The notes beneath the pieces are model-generated. The model had not been told where the DNA came from and did not search any database. It was given only the letters and a program-made list of their open reading frames with translations. Of a DNA stretch of 64,000 bases, positions 52,732 through 61,352 are shown piece by piece; the first letter of the stretch is position 1; each line of letters opens with the position of its first letter. The stretch is from Streptomyces sp. XM4193 (GTDB lineage: Bacteria; Actinomycetota; Actinomycetes; Streptomycetales; Streptomycetaceae). The translations under genes were made by a program, and so were the position numbers. Location: NCBI RefSeq assembly GCF_023072595.1, contig NZ_JALLGK010000002.1:806001-870000 (forward strand). Direction: 5' to 3'.

Positions 52732-53832
52732 ATGAGCGACAGCGCGGTGCTGCACATCAAAGGCCGGGTCCTGGTGGGCCCCGAGGACGTCCGGGACGAG
52801 CTGTGGGTGCGCGAGGGCCGCATCACCTTCGAACGGCCGCCTCGCACCGCGGACACCACCGCACTGGCCGGATGGGTGCTGCCCGGTCTCGTCGACGCCC
52901 ACTGCCACATCGGACTGGACGCCGGCGGCGCGGTCGACCGCGCCACCAGCCGGGCTCAGGCGCTCACCGACCGCGACGCCGGAACGCTGCTGGTGCGCGA
53001 CGCCGGCTCGCCCGCCGACACCCGCTGGATCGACGACGAGCAGGGCCTGCCCCGCATCGTCAGAGCGGGGCGCCACCTCGCCAGGCCGCGCCGCTACCTG
53101 CGCAACTTCGCCCACGAGATCGAGCCCGAGGAGCTCGCCCCCAGGGTCGCGCAGGAGGCCAGGCGCGGCGACGGCTGGGTCAAGCTCGTCGGCGACTGGA
53201 TCGACCGGGAGCAGGGCGACCTCGCCCCGTGCTGGCCGCGCTGGGCGCTGGAGGAGGCCGTCGCCGCCGCCCACCGGGAAGGCGCCCGGCTGACCGCGCA
53301 CTGCTTCGCCGAGAGTTCGCTGCGCGATCTGGTCGAGGCCGGCGCGGACTGCGTGGAGCACGCCACCGGACTGACCGAGGACCTCATTCCGCTCTTCGTC
53401 GAACGCGGCACCGCCGTCGTGCCGACCCTGGTCAACATCGCCACGTTCCCGCGCCTGGCCGAGGGCGGACGGGCCCGGTTCCCGCGCTGGGCGGCCCACA
53501 TGGACCGGCTCCACGAACGCCGCCACGACACCGTACGAGCGGCGTACGAGGCCGGAATCCCGATCTACGTCGGCACCGACGCGGGCGGCACCATCGCGCA
53601 CGGCCGGGTCGTCGACGAGGTGGCCGAGCTGGTGCGCGCCGGCATCCCGGCGGTCGACGCGCTCTCGGCCGCCGCCTGGGCGGCCCGCCGGTGGCTCGGG
53701 CATCCCGGGCTGGAGGAGGGCGCGCCCGCCGATCTGCTGGTCTGCGACTCCGACCCCCGGGCGGACGTCCGGGCGCTGGCGGGGCCGCGCACTGTGGTGC
53801 TCCGCGGCCGAGTGGTCTCGACGACGCGCTGA
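52732..53832 (+). CDS. Amidohydrolase superfamily protein
   Basis: The 366 residues are a metal-dependent TIM-barrel hydrolase. Metal ligands are visible in order: HxH in DAHCHIGLD, Lys in WVKLVGDW, His in LTAHCFAES, His in CVEHATGL and Asp in YVGTDAGGT. The pattern resembles imidazolonepropionase/prolidase-like members; substrate unknown. An orthologue adjacent to the ect genes is, as I recall, conserved in Streptomyces, but no role in ectoine turnover is shown. Confidence 0.9.
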   Translation: MSDSAVLHIKGRVLVGPEDVRDELWVREGRITFERPPRTADTTALAGWVLPGLVDAHCHIGLDAGGAVDRATSRAQALTDRDAGTLLVRDAGSPADTRWIDDEQGLPRIVRAGRHLARPRRYLRNFAHEIEPEELAPRVAQEARRGDGWVKLVGDWIDREQGDLAPCWPRWALEEAVAAAHREGARLTAHCFAESSLRDLVEAGADCVEHATGLTEDLIPLFVERGTAVVPTLVNIATFPRLAEGGRARFPRWAAHMDRLHERRHDTVRAAYEAGIPIYVGTDAGGTIAHGRVVDEVAELVRAGIPAVDALSAAAWAARRWLGHPGLEEGAPADLLVCDSDPRADVRALAGPRTVVLRGRVVSTTR

Positions 53833-54184
53833 CGCCCCGTGCGGCGCCGTGAGCCCGTGCGGCGCCGTGAGCCCGTGCGGCGAACGCGCCGGGGTGGCGG
53901 AGTGCCCGCCCGCGCACTGCCGTGCTCTCCACGACGCCGGGGTGCGTCGGCGCGGAGTCCCGGCGCGGGCCCGGCGGTGCGCAACTGCCGCCGGAGCGGG
54001 GCCGGGTGGGGCCGAGGGGTGTTCGCGCATCCGTACGGTGTGACCCCGTCCGGGTGAAGCCGTGGCGCGCGGCTGACGCGACACGCGTGGGACGTCAACG
54101 ATGGCGTCGTCCCGTCACCGGTGCGCGTGAAGTCCCCTGCCAGGCGCGTCGGTGGCCTCCAACCCCTGTGGGAGTTCCACCACC
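53833..54184. other. Spacer with 18-bp direct repeat
   Basis: CCGTGCGGCGCCGTGAGC repeats at 53837 and 53855, with a third partial copy at 53873, directly after the amidohydrolase stop. The remaining 300 bp has no gene. Near the next start, GGGACG (54089-54094) and CGTCCC could form a weak hairpin. Confidence 0.6.
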
Positions 54185-55141
54185 GTGTCCAAAGCCGCAT
54201 TCACTCTGCTCACCGCCACCGCCCTGCTCGCTTCCTCCGCCGTTCCCGCCTCGGCGACCGACAGCGGCGCGGACCCCGGCCGGGCGAGCGCCTCGGTGCT
54301 CCGCGCCGGTCTGGACGTCGGTCTGCTCAACAAGACCGTGCACGTACCGCTGAGCCTGACCCTCAACGAGGTGACGGTGCCCGGCGGCGGCCGGGAGAAG
54401 GCCGATCAGACCGCGCTCACCGCACACCTGGACGGCGTCGACAAGGGCCGCCCGTTCAGCGTGCTCAGGGCCGATGTGGCGCGTACGACGGCCTCCGTCG
54501 ACAAGAAGTCCGCGCAGGCGGAGGTCGAGCTGCTCAACACGCGGGTGCACGTGCCCGGTCTGCCGCTCCTCTCGCTCATCGAGGTGGACGCCGTCACCGC
54601 GCGTGCGCACTGCGCGGTGGACGGCCGGCCCGTCGCCGAGGCGAACCCGCTGACCACCGTCAAGCTGCTCGGCCGGCGCACGACGCTCAGCTCCTCCGGC
54701 CCGACCCACCTCAGGGTGCCCGGGGTGGGCGAGGTGAAGCTCGAGCTGGCCCGTACCGAGACCACCAGCCGAACCGCGGCCGCGAGCGCCCTGGACCTGT
54801 CGGTCTCCGTCAACCCGCTGAACCTCAACGTGGCCGAGGTCGAGGGCCGGGTCACGCTCGCGGAGGCGAGCTGCCGGACCCCGCGCGCGGCGAAGGAGGT
54901 CACCACCGAGGAGAAGCCCGAGACGCCCGAGAAGCAGACTCCCGAGCAGAAGGAGGGCGCCGCCCCGCAGACCGAGCGGCGCGCCACCGAGCAGACATCG
55001 GCCGAGCGCAGGGACGACGAGGAGTCCCCGCGCCTCGCGGCCACCGGCGGCGATTCGCGCACCCCCTACCTGCTGGGCTCCGCGGTCGCGCTCTTCGCCA
55101 TCGGCGGCACCCTGCTCCTGGCCAGGCGCCGCCGGGCCTGA
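54185..55141 (+). CDS. SCO1860-family LAxTG sortase-anchored surface protein
   Basis: The 318 residues begin with a signal peptide (KAAFTLLTATALLASSAVPASA) and end with a sortase E-type signal: LAATG, a hydrophobic span (YLLGSAVALFAIGGTLLLA) and RRRR. Between them lie a beta-rich domain of about 200 residues and a charged Glu/Thr/Lys/Arg stalk (residues about 240-285). It resembles the family named after S. coelicolor SCO1860, whose motif is LAETG; here it reads LAATG. GTG 54185 puts the signal peptide at the start. Function of the domain is unknown. Confidence 0.88.
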   Translation: MSKAAFTLLTATALLASSAVPASATDSGADPGRASASVLRAGLDVGLLNKTVHVPLSLTLNEVTVPGGGREKADQTALTAHLDGVDKGRPFSVLRADVARTTASVDKKSAQAEVELLNTRVHVPGLPLLSLIEVDAVTARAHCAVDGRPVAEANPLTTVKLLGRRTTLSSSGPTHLRVPGVGEVKLELARTETTSRTAAASALDLSVSVNPLNLNVAEVEGRVTLAEASCRTPRAAKEVTTEEKPETPEKQTPEQKEGAAPQTERRATEQTSAERRDDEESPRLAATGGDSRTPYLLGSAVALFAIGGTLLLARRRRA

Positions 55142-55246
55142 GCCCGCCCGAGAGACCCGGGCGTCCGGCCGGGGGAGCGGCGGGGCCGCACTCGGGCGGC
55201 GGCGTTGCCGCGCGGGGCGGAACCGCGTACGTGCGGTGGGTGTGCC

Positions 55247-55288
55247 GCGCCGGTGGCAGAGCGGGCCTCCTCGCTCTGCCACCGGCGC
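55247..55288. terminator. Bidirectional terminator
   Basis: A 17-bp perfect stem (GCGCCGGTGGCAGAGCG at 55247-55263, complement at 55272-55288) with an 8-nt loop lies between the convergent surface-protein and cobEC genes, 5 bp from the latter's stop. Confidence 0.9.
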
Positions 55289-55293
55289 GCGGC

Positions 55294-56904
55294 TCATCCC
55301 TCCCGCGCCTCCAGCTCGGCGAGGGCGTGCAGGAGCCGGTCACTGGTCGCCGGATCGCGCACCGCCAGGCGCAGCCACTCCCTGCCCAGCCCGGGGAAAG
55401 TGTCCGCACGGCGTACGGCGAAGCCGCGTTCGCGCAGCAGGGCACGCAGCCGGGGCGCGTCGGGGTGGTGCACCAGGACGAACGGCGCCCGCGCCGCCAC
55501 CCGCGCCGGCCGCAACCGGGTCAACCCGCCCAGCCCGCGCAGCAGATGCTCCCGGTGTGCCGCCGTCGTACGAGCTGCCGCCTCGGCCTCCGCGAGCGCC
55601 TCGGGGGTGCTGCACGCCTGCGCCGCGACCAGCGCGGGGCTGGAGACCGGCCACAACGGCTGCCCGGTGCCGAGCAGTTCGACGGTCCGCGGATCGGAGA
55701 GCACATAGCCGATGCGCAGTCCGGCCAGCCCCCAGGTCTTTGTCAGGCTCCGGAGCACGACGAGCCGTCCCGGCAGCCGGCCGAGCAGGGGCACCAGCGA
55801 CTCGGCCTCGCCCGGCACGGCGTCGATGAAGGCCTCGTCGACGACCAGCGTCCGCCCGGGGGCGGCGAGTCGGGCGAGCTCGGCGGCCGGGTGCAGCACC
55901 GAGGTGGGGTTGGTCGGATTGCCGACCACCACCAGATCGGCGTCCTCGGGCACCGGTACGGCGCCGAGCCGGAAGCCGTCGTGCTCCCTCAGCAGCACCC
56001 GGGACACCGGTGTGCCCGCATCCCGCAGCGCGGCCTCGGGCTCGGTGAACTGCGGGTGCACCACCGCCGCCCGACGCGCCCGCAGCGTACGGGCGAGCAG
56101 GACGAACGCCTCGGCGGCGCCCGCGGTCAGCAGCACCTGCTCCTGCGCGAGCCCGTGCCGTCGCGCCACCGCACGACGGGCCGCCCGGCCGTCGGGGTAG
56201 GCGGCCAGCCCGGCCAGCGAGGCGGTCAGCCGCTCCACCAGCCACGCCGGGGGCGTACCACTGCGCACGTTGACGGCGAGATCGGTGAGCCCCGAGCCCC
56301 CGAGCGCCGAGCCGCCCGAGCCTCCGCTTCCCGAGCCGTCGGAGTCCTCGTCCCCGGAACTCTCGGGGCCCCGGGCGCCTTCGGTGCCACCGTGCGGTCC
56401 GGCCGGGGAGCTCCGCACCTCGGCGTCGCCGTGGTGGCGCAGCAGGGCGGCGGGGGCGCGCTGCGCCACGGCGCAGGTGGCCGTCGAGGGCCGGCCCGCG
56501 GGCGCCGACTTCCGCTTGGGGACGAGCAGTTCGGCCGCGTCGCCGTACGGTTCGCCCGCGCCGAGCAGCGCGGCCGCCTCGGCGACGCTCGGAGTGCCGA
56601 GCGCGGTGTCCGTCGTGGCGGAGGGGTGCGGCACCTCCACCGTCGCCAGCGTCCGGACCGGGTAGCAGCGCAGCGGTACGCCCAACTCCTCGGCCGCCGC
56701 CAGGATTCCGGGCTCCCGCGCCCGCAGCTCGGCGGTCGCCAGCGCCCGCACCCGCCGCTCGGTGATCCCGGCGCCCGCCAGGGTCTGCCGGACCAGCCCG
56801 ATGATCTCGGCCGGGTCGGCGTCCCGGCAGCAGCCCACCCCGACGACGCAGCCGTCGAGGTCCTCGGTCCCGGCCGCGTCGCCGGCCCGGTGGCCGCCGC
56901 TCAC
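55294..56904 (-). CDS. CobE-CobC fusion: cobalamin protein plus threonine-phosphate decarboxylase-like enzyme
   Basis: Residues 17-150 are a CobE/CbiG C-terminal-type domain (GCVVGVGCCRDADPAEI, then SVAEAAALLGAG and the ending CAVAQR). A Gly/Ser/Glu/Asp linker follows (151-206), and residues 207-536 are a class I/II aminotransferase-fold CobC (PLP Lys389 in LRSLTKTWGLAGLRIGY; GNPTNPTSVL; final Arg in EWLRLAVRD). CobC makes aminopropanol phosphate for the nucleotide loop; the CobE role is uncertain. Similar fused proteins are known in actinobacteria (Rv2231c group). GTG 56904 overlaps the cobB stop by GTGA. Confidence 0.9.
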   Translation of the reverse strand: MSGGHRAGDAAGTEDLDGCVVGVGCCRDADPAEIIGLVRQTLAGAGITERRVRALATAELRAREPGILAAAEELGVPLRCYPVRTLATVEVPHPSATTDTALGTPSVAEAAALLGAGEPYGDAAELLVPKRKSAPAGRPSTATCAVAQRAPAALLRHHGDAEVRSSPAGPHGGTEGARGPESSGDEDSDGSGSGGSGGSALGGSGLTDLAVNVRSGTPPAWLVERLTASLAGLAAYPDGRAARRAVARRHGLAQEQVLLTAGAAEAFVLLARTLRARRAAVVHPQFTEPEAALRDAGTPVSRVLLREHDGFRLGAVPVPEDADLVVVGNPTNPTSVLHPAAELARLAAPGRTLVVDEAFIDAVPGEAESLVPLLGRLPGRLVVLRSLTKTWGLAGLRIGYVLSDPRTVELLGTGQPLWPVSSPALVAAQACSTPEALAEAEAAARTTAAHREHLLRGLGGLTRLRPARVAARAPFVLVHHPDAPRLRALLRERGFAVRRADTFPGLGREWLRLAVRDPATSDRLLHALAELEAREG

Positions 56905-58418
56905 CGTGCGGCCCGGTGGGCCGCGGCACGGGCGACCAGCCGCCCCGCGAGTTCCGGATGCGCGGCCCAGTGCAGATGCAGATACGAGGCGTGCAGCCGC
57001 TCGTCGGCGAAGCCCTCGGTGCGTCGCGGCGGGCCGAGCACGCCCCAGGCGGGCGGGTCGCCGGCGGCGGGCGCGGTGGCCGTGCGGTGGAACTCGTGGC
57101 CGCGGACCCGGGTGCCCGCGGCGGCCAGCACGTTGTCCGCCACCGCGACCGCCTCGCGGTAGCCGAGGGTGAGCCGGTCGGTCATGGTGGCGGTGAGGTC
57201 CAGCAGCCCGCACATGGGCCGTCCGTCCAACTCCCGTCCCAGGTAGAGCAGTCCCGCGCACTCCGCGGCGATCGGCCCGCGGAAGGCGGCCACCTCGCGG
57301 GCGAGGGGTTCGTTGGCGGCCAGCTCGTCGGCGTACACCTCGGGGAAGCCGCCGCCGATGACCAGCGCGTCCGCGCCCTCGGGCAGCCGCTCCTCGTGCA
57401 GCGGGTCGAAGGTGACCACCTGCGCCCCGGCGGCGTGCAGCAGTTCGGTGTGCTCGGCGTAGGAGAAGGTGAACGCCGCGCCTCCCGCCACCGCCACCAC
57501 CGGCCGTCCCGCGGGCGCTCCTTCCACCCCCGCGGGCCAGTCCTCCGCGGCCTCGCCCGACGCGGCGCCGTTCTTCCTCGCGGGCCCGTCCTCCTCCGCG
57601 CGCGGGTCCTCCTGGGGATGCCGGCCGGCCGCGGACCGTACCGCCCCGGTGGCGCTCCACGGCTGCTGCGGGAGCGGGGGAGCGCTGTGTGCGAGCGCCA
57701 ACAGCGCCTGGAGATCCACACCTCGGGCCACCCGGTCGGCCAGTTCTGCCACCGCCTCGACCGCCTCCCGGCGCCGCTCCGCGACCGGTACGAGCCCCAG
57801 GTGCCGGGCCGGGGTGCGTACCGGATCGGCGCGGTGGAGCACTCCGACCACCGGGATGCCGACCGCCTCCATCGCCTCCCGCAGCAGCTCCTCGTGGCGT
57901 GCGGACCCGACCTTGTTGAGGATGACGCCGGCGATGCGCACCTCCGGGTCCCAGGAGACGAAACCGTGCACCAGCGCCGCCACCGACCGCGACTGCGAGG
58001 AGGCGTCGACCACCAGCACCACGGGCGCGCGCAGCACCTTGGCGGCCTGCGCCGTCGAGGCTTCCTCGCCGCGTCCGGCAGCGCCGTCGTAGAGCCCCAT
58101 CACGCCCTCGATCACCGCCAGATCGGCTCCGGCGGCGCCGTGCAGCAGCAGCGGCGCCAGCAGCTGGGAACCGCACAGGAACGCGTCCAGATTGCGTCCG
58201 GGGCGCCCCGGGGACCCTGCCGGGGAGCGCCCGGCCCCGTCGCGGGCGCCCGAGACCGCGAGCGCGTGGTAACCGGGATCGATGTAGTCCGGGCCGACCT
58301 TGTGCGGGGACACATCGAGGCCCGCGCGGGCGAAGGCGACCATCAGCCCGGTGGCCACGGTCGTCTTCCCCGAGCCGGACGCGGGCGCGGCGACGACCAG
58401 CCGCGGCAGCCGGGTCAT
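56901..58418 (-). CDS. cobB: Hydrogenobyrinate/cobyrinate a,c-diamide synthase
   Basis: This enzyme amidates the a and c side chains of the corrin ring using glutamine and ATP. The 505 residues have an N-terminal synthetase domain with P-loop APASGSGKTT and HKVGPDYIDPGYH, a variable Pro/Glu/Ala-rich region (about 300-345), and a C-terminal class I glutamine amidotransferase with GGGFPEVYADEL, the nucleophile Cys in AECAGLLYLG and the His in YLHLHW. ATG 58418 follows GGGAGCGGG. Confidence 0.95.
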   Translation of the reverse strand: MTRLPRLVVAAPASGSGKTTVATGLMVAFARAGLDVSPHKVGPDYIDPGYHALAVSGARDGAGRSPAGSPGRPGRNLDAFLCGSQLLAPLLLHGAAGADLAVIEGVMGLYDGAAGRGEEASTAQAAKVLRAPVVLVVDASSQSRSVAALVHGFVSWDPEVRIAGVILNKVGSARHEELLREAMEAVGIPVVGVLHRADPVRTPARHLGLVPVAERRREAVEAVAELADRVARGVDLQALLALAHSAPPLPQQPWSATGAVRSAAGRHPQEDPRAEEDGPARKNGAASGEAAEDWPAGVEGAPAGRPVVAVAGGAAFTFSYAEHTELLHAAGAQVVTFDPLHEERLPEGADALVIGGGFPEVYADELAANEPLAREVAAFRGPIAAECAGLLYLGRELDGRPMCGLLDLTATMTDRLTLGYREAVAVADNVLAAAGTRVRGHEFHRTATAPAAGDPPAWGVLGPPRRTEGFADERLHASYLHLHWAAHPELAGRLVARAAAHRAAR

Positions 58419-58599
58419 CGCCCGCTCCCGGGGCACTGGGCGGTGTGGTGCATGGTGGCGCTCTCCTGATCGACGTGCCGAGGTGTCGGGTGCTGTACGG
58501 AAGGGGGCGCCGGCGGCGGACCGGCGTACGGGCGACCGGGCCCCGGCCCGTCGCGAGGGCCGGCGACGCACCGAGGGCTTCGCGGCGGGGCCGGCGGCC

Positions 58600-59196
58600 T
58601 CACCACTCGATGCCGCGCTGGCCTTTCTGGCCGTCGTCCATCGGGTGGCGCACCTTGCCCATCTCGGTGACCAGATCGGCGGCTTGGATCAGCTCCGCCG
58701 GCGCACCGCGGCCGGTGATCACCACGTGCTGGGTGCCCGGCCGCTCCCGCAGCACCTCGACGACCTCGGCGGTGTCCACCCAGCCCCAGCGCAGCGGGTA
58801 CGCGAACTCGTCGAGCACGTACAGCCGATGGGTCTGGGCCGCGAGGTCGCGTTTGACCTGCTCCCAACCCTCGCGGGCGGCCTCCTCGTTGGAGGTCGGA
58901 TCGCGCTGGACCCAGGACCAGCCCTCGCCCATCTTGTGCCAGGCGACCGTGCCGCCCTCGCCGCTGGCGCCCAGCACCCGCAGCGCGCGCTCCTCGCCGA
59001 CCTTCCACTTCGCCGACTTCACGAACTGGAACACCCCGATCGGCCAGCCCTGGTTCCACGCCCGCAGCGCCAGACCGAAGGCCGCTGTCGACTTGCCCTT
59101 GCCGTCGCCGGTGTGCACGGCGACCAGCGGACGGTTGCGCCGCTGTCGGGTGGTGAGGCCGTCGTCCGGCACCACACTCGGCTGTCCCTTCGGCAT
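58600..59196 (-). CDS. cobO: Cob(I)yrinic acid a,c-diamide adenosyltransferase
   Basis: This enzyme attaches the adenosyl group to the corrinoid cobalt. The 198-residue CobO/BtuR-type protein has the ATP loop GDGKGKST at residues 30-37, VLDEFAYPLRWGWVD, and GRGAPAELIQAADLVTEM. The ATG at 59196 shares its A with the TGA of the chelatase gene (TGATG). A 181-bp gap with no clear promoter separates it from cobB, so they probably stay on one message. Confidence 0.96.
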   Translation of the reverse strand: MPKGQPSVVPDDGLTTRQRRNRPLVAVHTGDGKGKSTAAFGLALRAWNQGWPIGVFQFVKSAKWKVGEERALRVLGASGEGGTVAWHKMGEGWSWVQRDPTSNEEAAREGWEQVKRDLAAQTHRLYVLDEFAYPLRWGWVDTAEVVEVLRERPGTQHVVITGRGAPAELIQAADLVTEMGKVRHPMDDGQKGQRGIEW

Positions 59197-61352
59197 CACG
59201 CCGCCTTTCGTACGTCCCTGACCAGCGCGGACACGGTGTCCGCGCGGAGTTCGTCCAAGGTGACCGCGGTGCTGCGCAGCTCGCGGGCGAGCGTCTGTGC
59301 CATGCCCAGACGGACCGGGCCCCGCTCGCAGTCGACGACCACGCTCGCCGTACCGTCCGCAGCCAGCAGCCGTGCCGCGCGGTGTGCGCGCGCGACCGGC
59401 TCGACCCCGCTGGTGGCCCGGCCGTCGGTGACGGTCACCAGCAGCGGACGGCGGGACGGGTCGCGCAGCCGCTCGACCCGCAGCACCTCCCGGGCCCGGA
59501 GCAGACCGGCCGCCAGCGGGGTGCGTCCGCCGGTGGAGAGCTGCGCCAGCCGTGCCGCCGCCGCGTCCACCGAGGAGGTGGGCGGCAGCACCAGCTCCGC
59601 GTCGGAGCGGCGAAAGGTGACCATGCCGACCTTGTCCCGGCGCTGGTAAGCGTCGAGCAGCAGCGACAGCACCGCGCCCTTGACCGCGCTCATCCGTTTG
59701 CGGGCCGCCATCGAGCCGGAGGCGTCCACCAGGAACAGCACCAGATTGGACTCGCGGCCCTCCCGGACGGTCTCCCGCAGATCCTCGCGCCGCACCACAA
59801 GTCCGTTGCCCCGCCTGCCTCTTGCCCGCTGGTGCGGGGCTGCGGCCTGCACCGTGGCCGACAGGTGCAGCCGGCTCAGCCGGCCCCGGGGCTGCCGGGC
59901 GCCGGTGGTCCGGCCGTGCACCGTACGGGCTCGCGAGCGCCGGCCCGCCGCTCCCTCGCCGATACCGGGCACGGAGAGCGTTCGGGCCTTGAACGGGTCG
60001 TCGGCGGCCACCGGCGCGGCCTCCGCGGGCCCGCCCGGCGCCTCGCCGCCGGAACCGGCCGGCGCGTCGGCGGGAGCGCGGCCCAAATCGTCGGGCGTAC
60101 GCTCCCCGCCGTCCGGCTGCTCGGGCACGCTCGGCTCGCCACCGGCCTCGGGCGGCCCGCTCTCCGGCCCGGGATCGGTCGGGGCACCGCCACCGCCGCC
60201 GCCGGGCGGCCCGTCGGGGTCGTCGTCCGGGTCCTCGTCCCGCTGCCCGTCCGCCTCCCCTCCGCCGGGACCCTCCGGCGGGGTGTCCTCCGGTTCGCGG
60301 TGCTCCTCGAGGGTGCGGTCGAGCTTCTCCTCGTCCAGACCGGGCGCGTCGAAGGGGTTGCGCCGTCGGCGGTGCGGCAGCGCCAGCAGCGCCGCCTGCC
60401 GTACGTCCTGCGCCTCCACCTCGGTGCGGCCCGCCCACGCGGCCAGCGCCGTCGCGGTGCGCGCCATCACGATGTCGGCCCGCATCCCGTCCACCTCGAA
60501 GGCCGCGCAGGTCGCGGCGATCTGGCGCAGCGCGGCGTCGCCGAGCACCACCTCGGGCAGCAGCTTCCGCGCGTCCGCGATGCGTCGGCGCAGCGCCTTC
60601 TCCTCGTCGGTGAACCGCTCGGCGAACGCCCGCGGATCGGCGTCGAAGGCAAGCCGCCGCCGTACGACCTCAACCCGTTCGTCGGTGTCGCGGGACGCCG
60701 CGACCTCCACGGTCAGCCCGAACCGGTCCAGCAACTGCGGGCGCAACTCGCCCTCTTCTGGGTTCATGGTGCCCACCAGCAGGAACCGTGCCGCGTGCCG
60801 CACCGAGACGCCCTCGCGCTCGACGTGCGAGGCGCCCATCGCGGCGGCGTCCAGCAGCAGGTCGACCAGATGGTCGTGGAGCAGGTTGACCTCGTCGACG
60901 TAGAGCACACCGCGGTGCGCCTCCGCCAGCAGGCCCGGCTCGAACGCCTTCACGCCCTCGGCCAGGGCCCGTTCGATGTCCAGGGCGCCGACGAGCCGGT
61001 CCTCCGAGGCACCGACCGGCAGCTCCACCATGCGCGCCGCCCGCACCGCCCCCGCACCGACGGCGCCCCCGGCCGCTCCGGCGGACGCGGCGGTGCCGTG
61101 CGGTACGGCGGCGAGGTCGGGGCAGCGCGGGTCGGGCGCGGCCGGGTCGCAGGAGAAGCGGCAGCCCTCGACGACCGGCACCGCGGGCATCAGCGCCGCC
61201 AACGCGCGTACCGCGGTGGACTTGGCGGTGCCCTTCTCGCCGCGCACCAGTACGCCGCCGACAGCCGGGGACACGGCGTTCAGCAGCAGTCCGAGCCGGA
61301 GGTCGTCCATCCCGACGATCGCGGTGAAGGGGTAGGGCGTGTGGGTGCTCAT
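59196..61352 (-). CDS. Putative cobaltochelatase subunit, fused ChlI/ChlD type
   Basis: The 718 residues join an AAA+ ATPase domain (Walker A GEKGTAKS at 38-45; VLYVDEVNLLHDHLVDLLLD; sensor GTMNPEEGELRPQLLDRFGL) to a C-terminal von Willebrand A domain with the MIDAS motif DASGS. A Pro/Glu/Asp/Gly-rich linker of about 130 residues lies between. Such proteins power CobN in aerobic cobalt insertion; cobN is not in the window. A Cys cluster after the P-loop (CRFSC, then C eight or so residues on) might bind metal. Start overlaps the cobQ stop by ATGA. Confidence 0.93.
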   Translation of the reverse strand: MSTHTPYPFTAIVGMDDLRLGLLLNAVSPAVGGVLVRGEKGTAKSTAVRALAALMPAVPVVEGCRFSCDPAAPDPRCPDLAAVPHGTAASAGAAGGAVGAGAVRAARMVELPVGASEDRLVGALDIERALAEGVKAFEPGLLAEAHRGVLYVDEVNLLHDHLVDLLLDAAAMGASHVEREGVSVRHAARFLLVGTMNPEEGELRPQLLDRFGLTVEVAASRDTDERVEVVRRRLAFDADPRAFAERFTDEEKALRRRIADARKLLPEVVLGDAALRQIAATCAAFEVDGMRADIVMARTATALAAWAGRTEVEAQDVRQAALLALPHRRRRNPFDAPGLDEEKLDRTLEEHREPEDTPPEGPGGGEADGQRDEDPDDDPDGPPGGGGGGAPTDPGPESGPPEAGGEPSVPEQPDGGERTPDDLGRAPADAPAGSGGEAPGGPAEAAPVAADDPFKARTLSVPGIGEGAAGRRSRARTVHGRTTGARQPRGRLSRLHLSATVQAAAPHQRARGRRGNGLVVRREDLRETVREGRESNLVLFLVDASGSMAARKRMSAVKGAVLSLLLDAYQRRDKVGMVTFRRSDAELVLPPTSSVDAAAARLAQLSTGGRTPLAAGLLRAREVLRVERLRDPSRRPLLVTVTDGRATSGVEPVARAHRAARLLAADGTASVVVDCERGPVRLGMAQTLARELRSTAVTLDELRADTVSALVRDVRKAA

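Noticed and set aside
58419..58599. Cobalamin riboswitch in front of cobO or cobB
   Set aside because: No B12-box-like conserved sequence was visible, and the gap lies in the middle of a coupled operon; a riboswitch, if any, would be upstream of the window edge.
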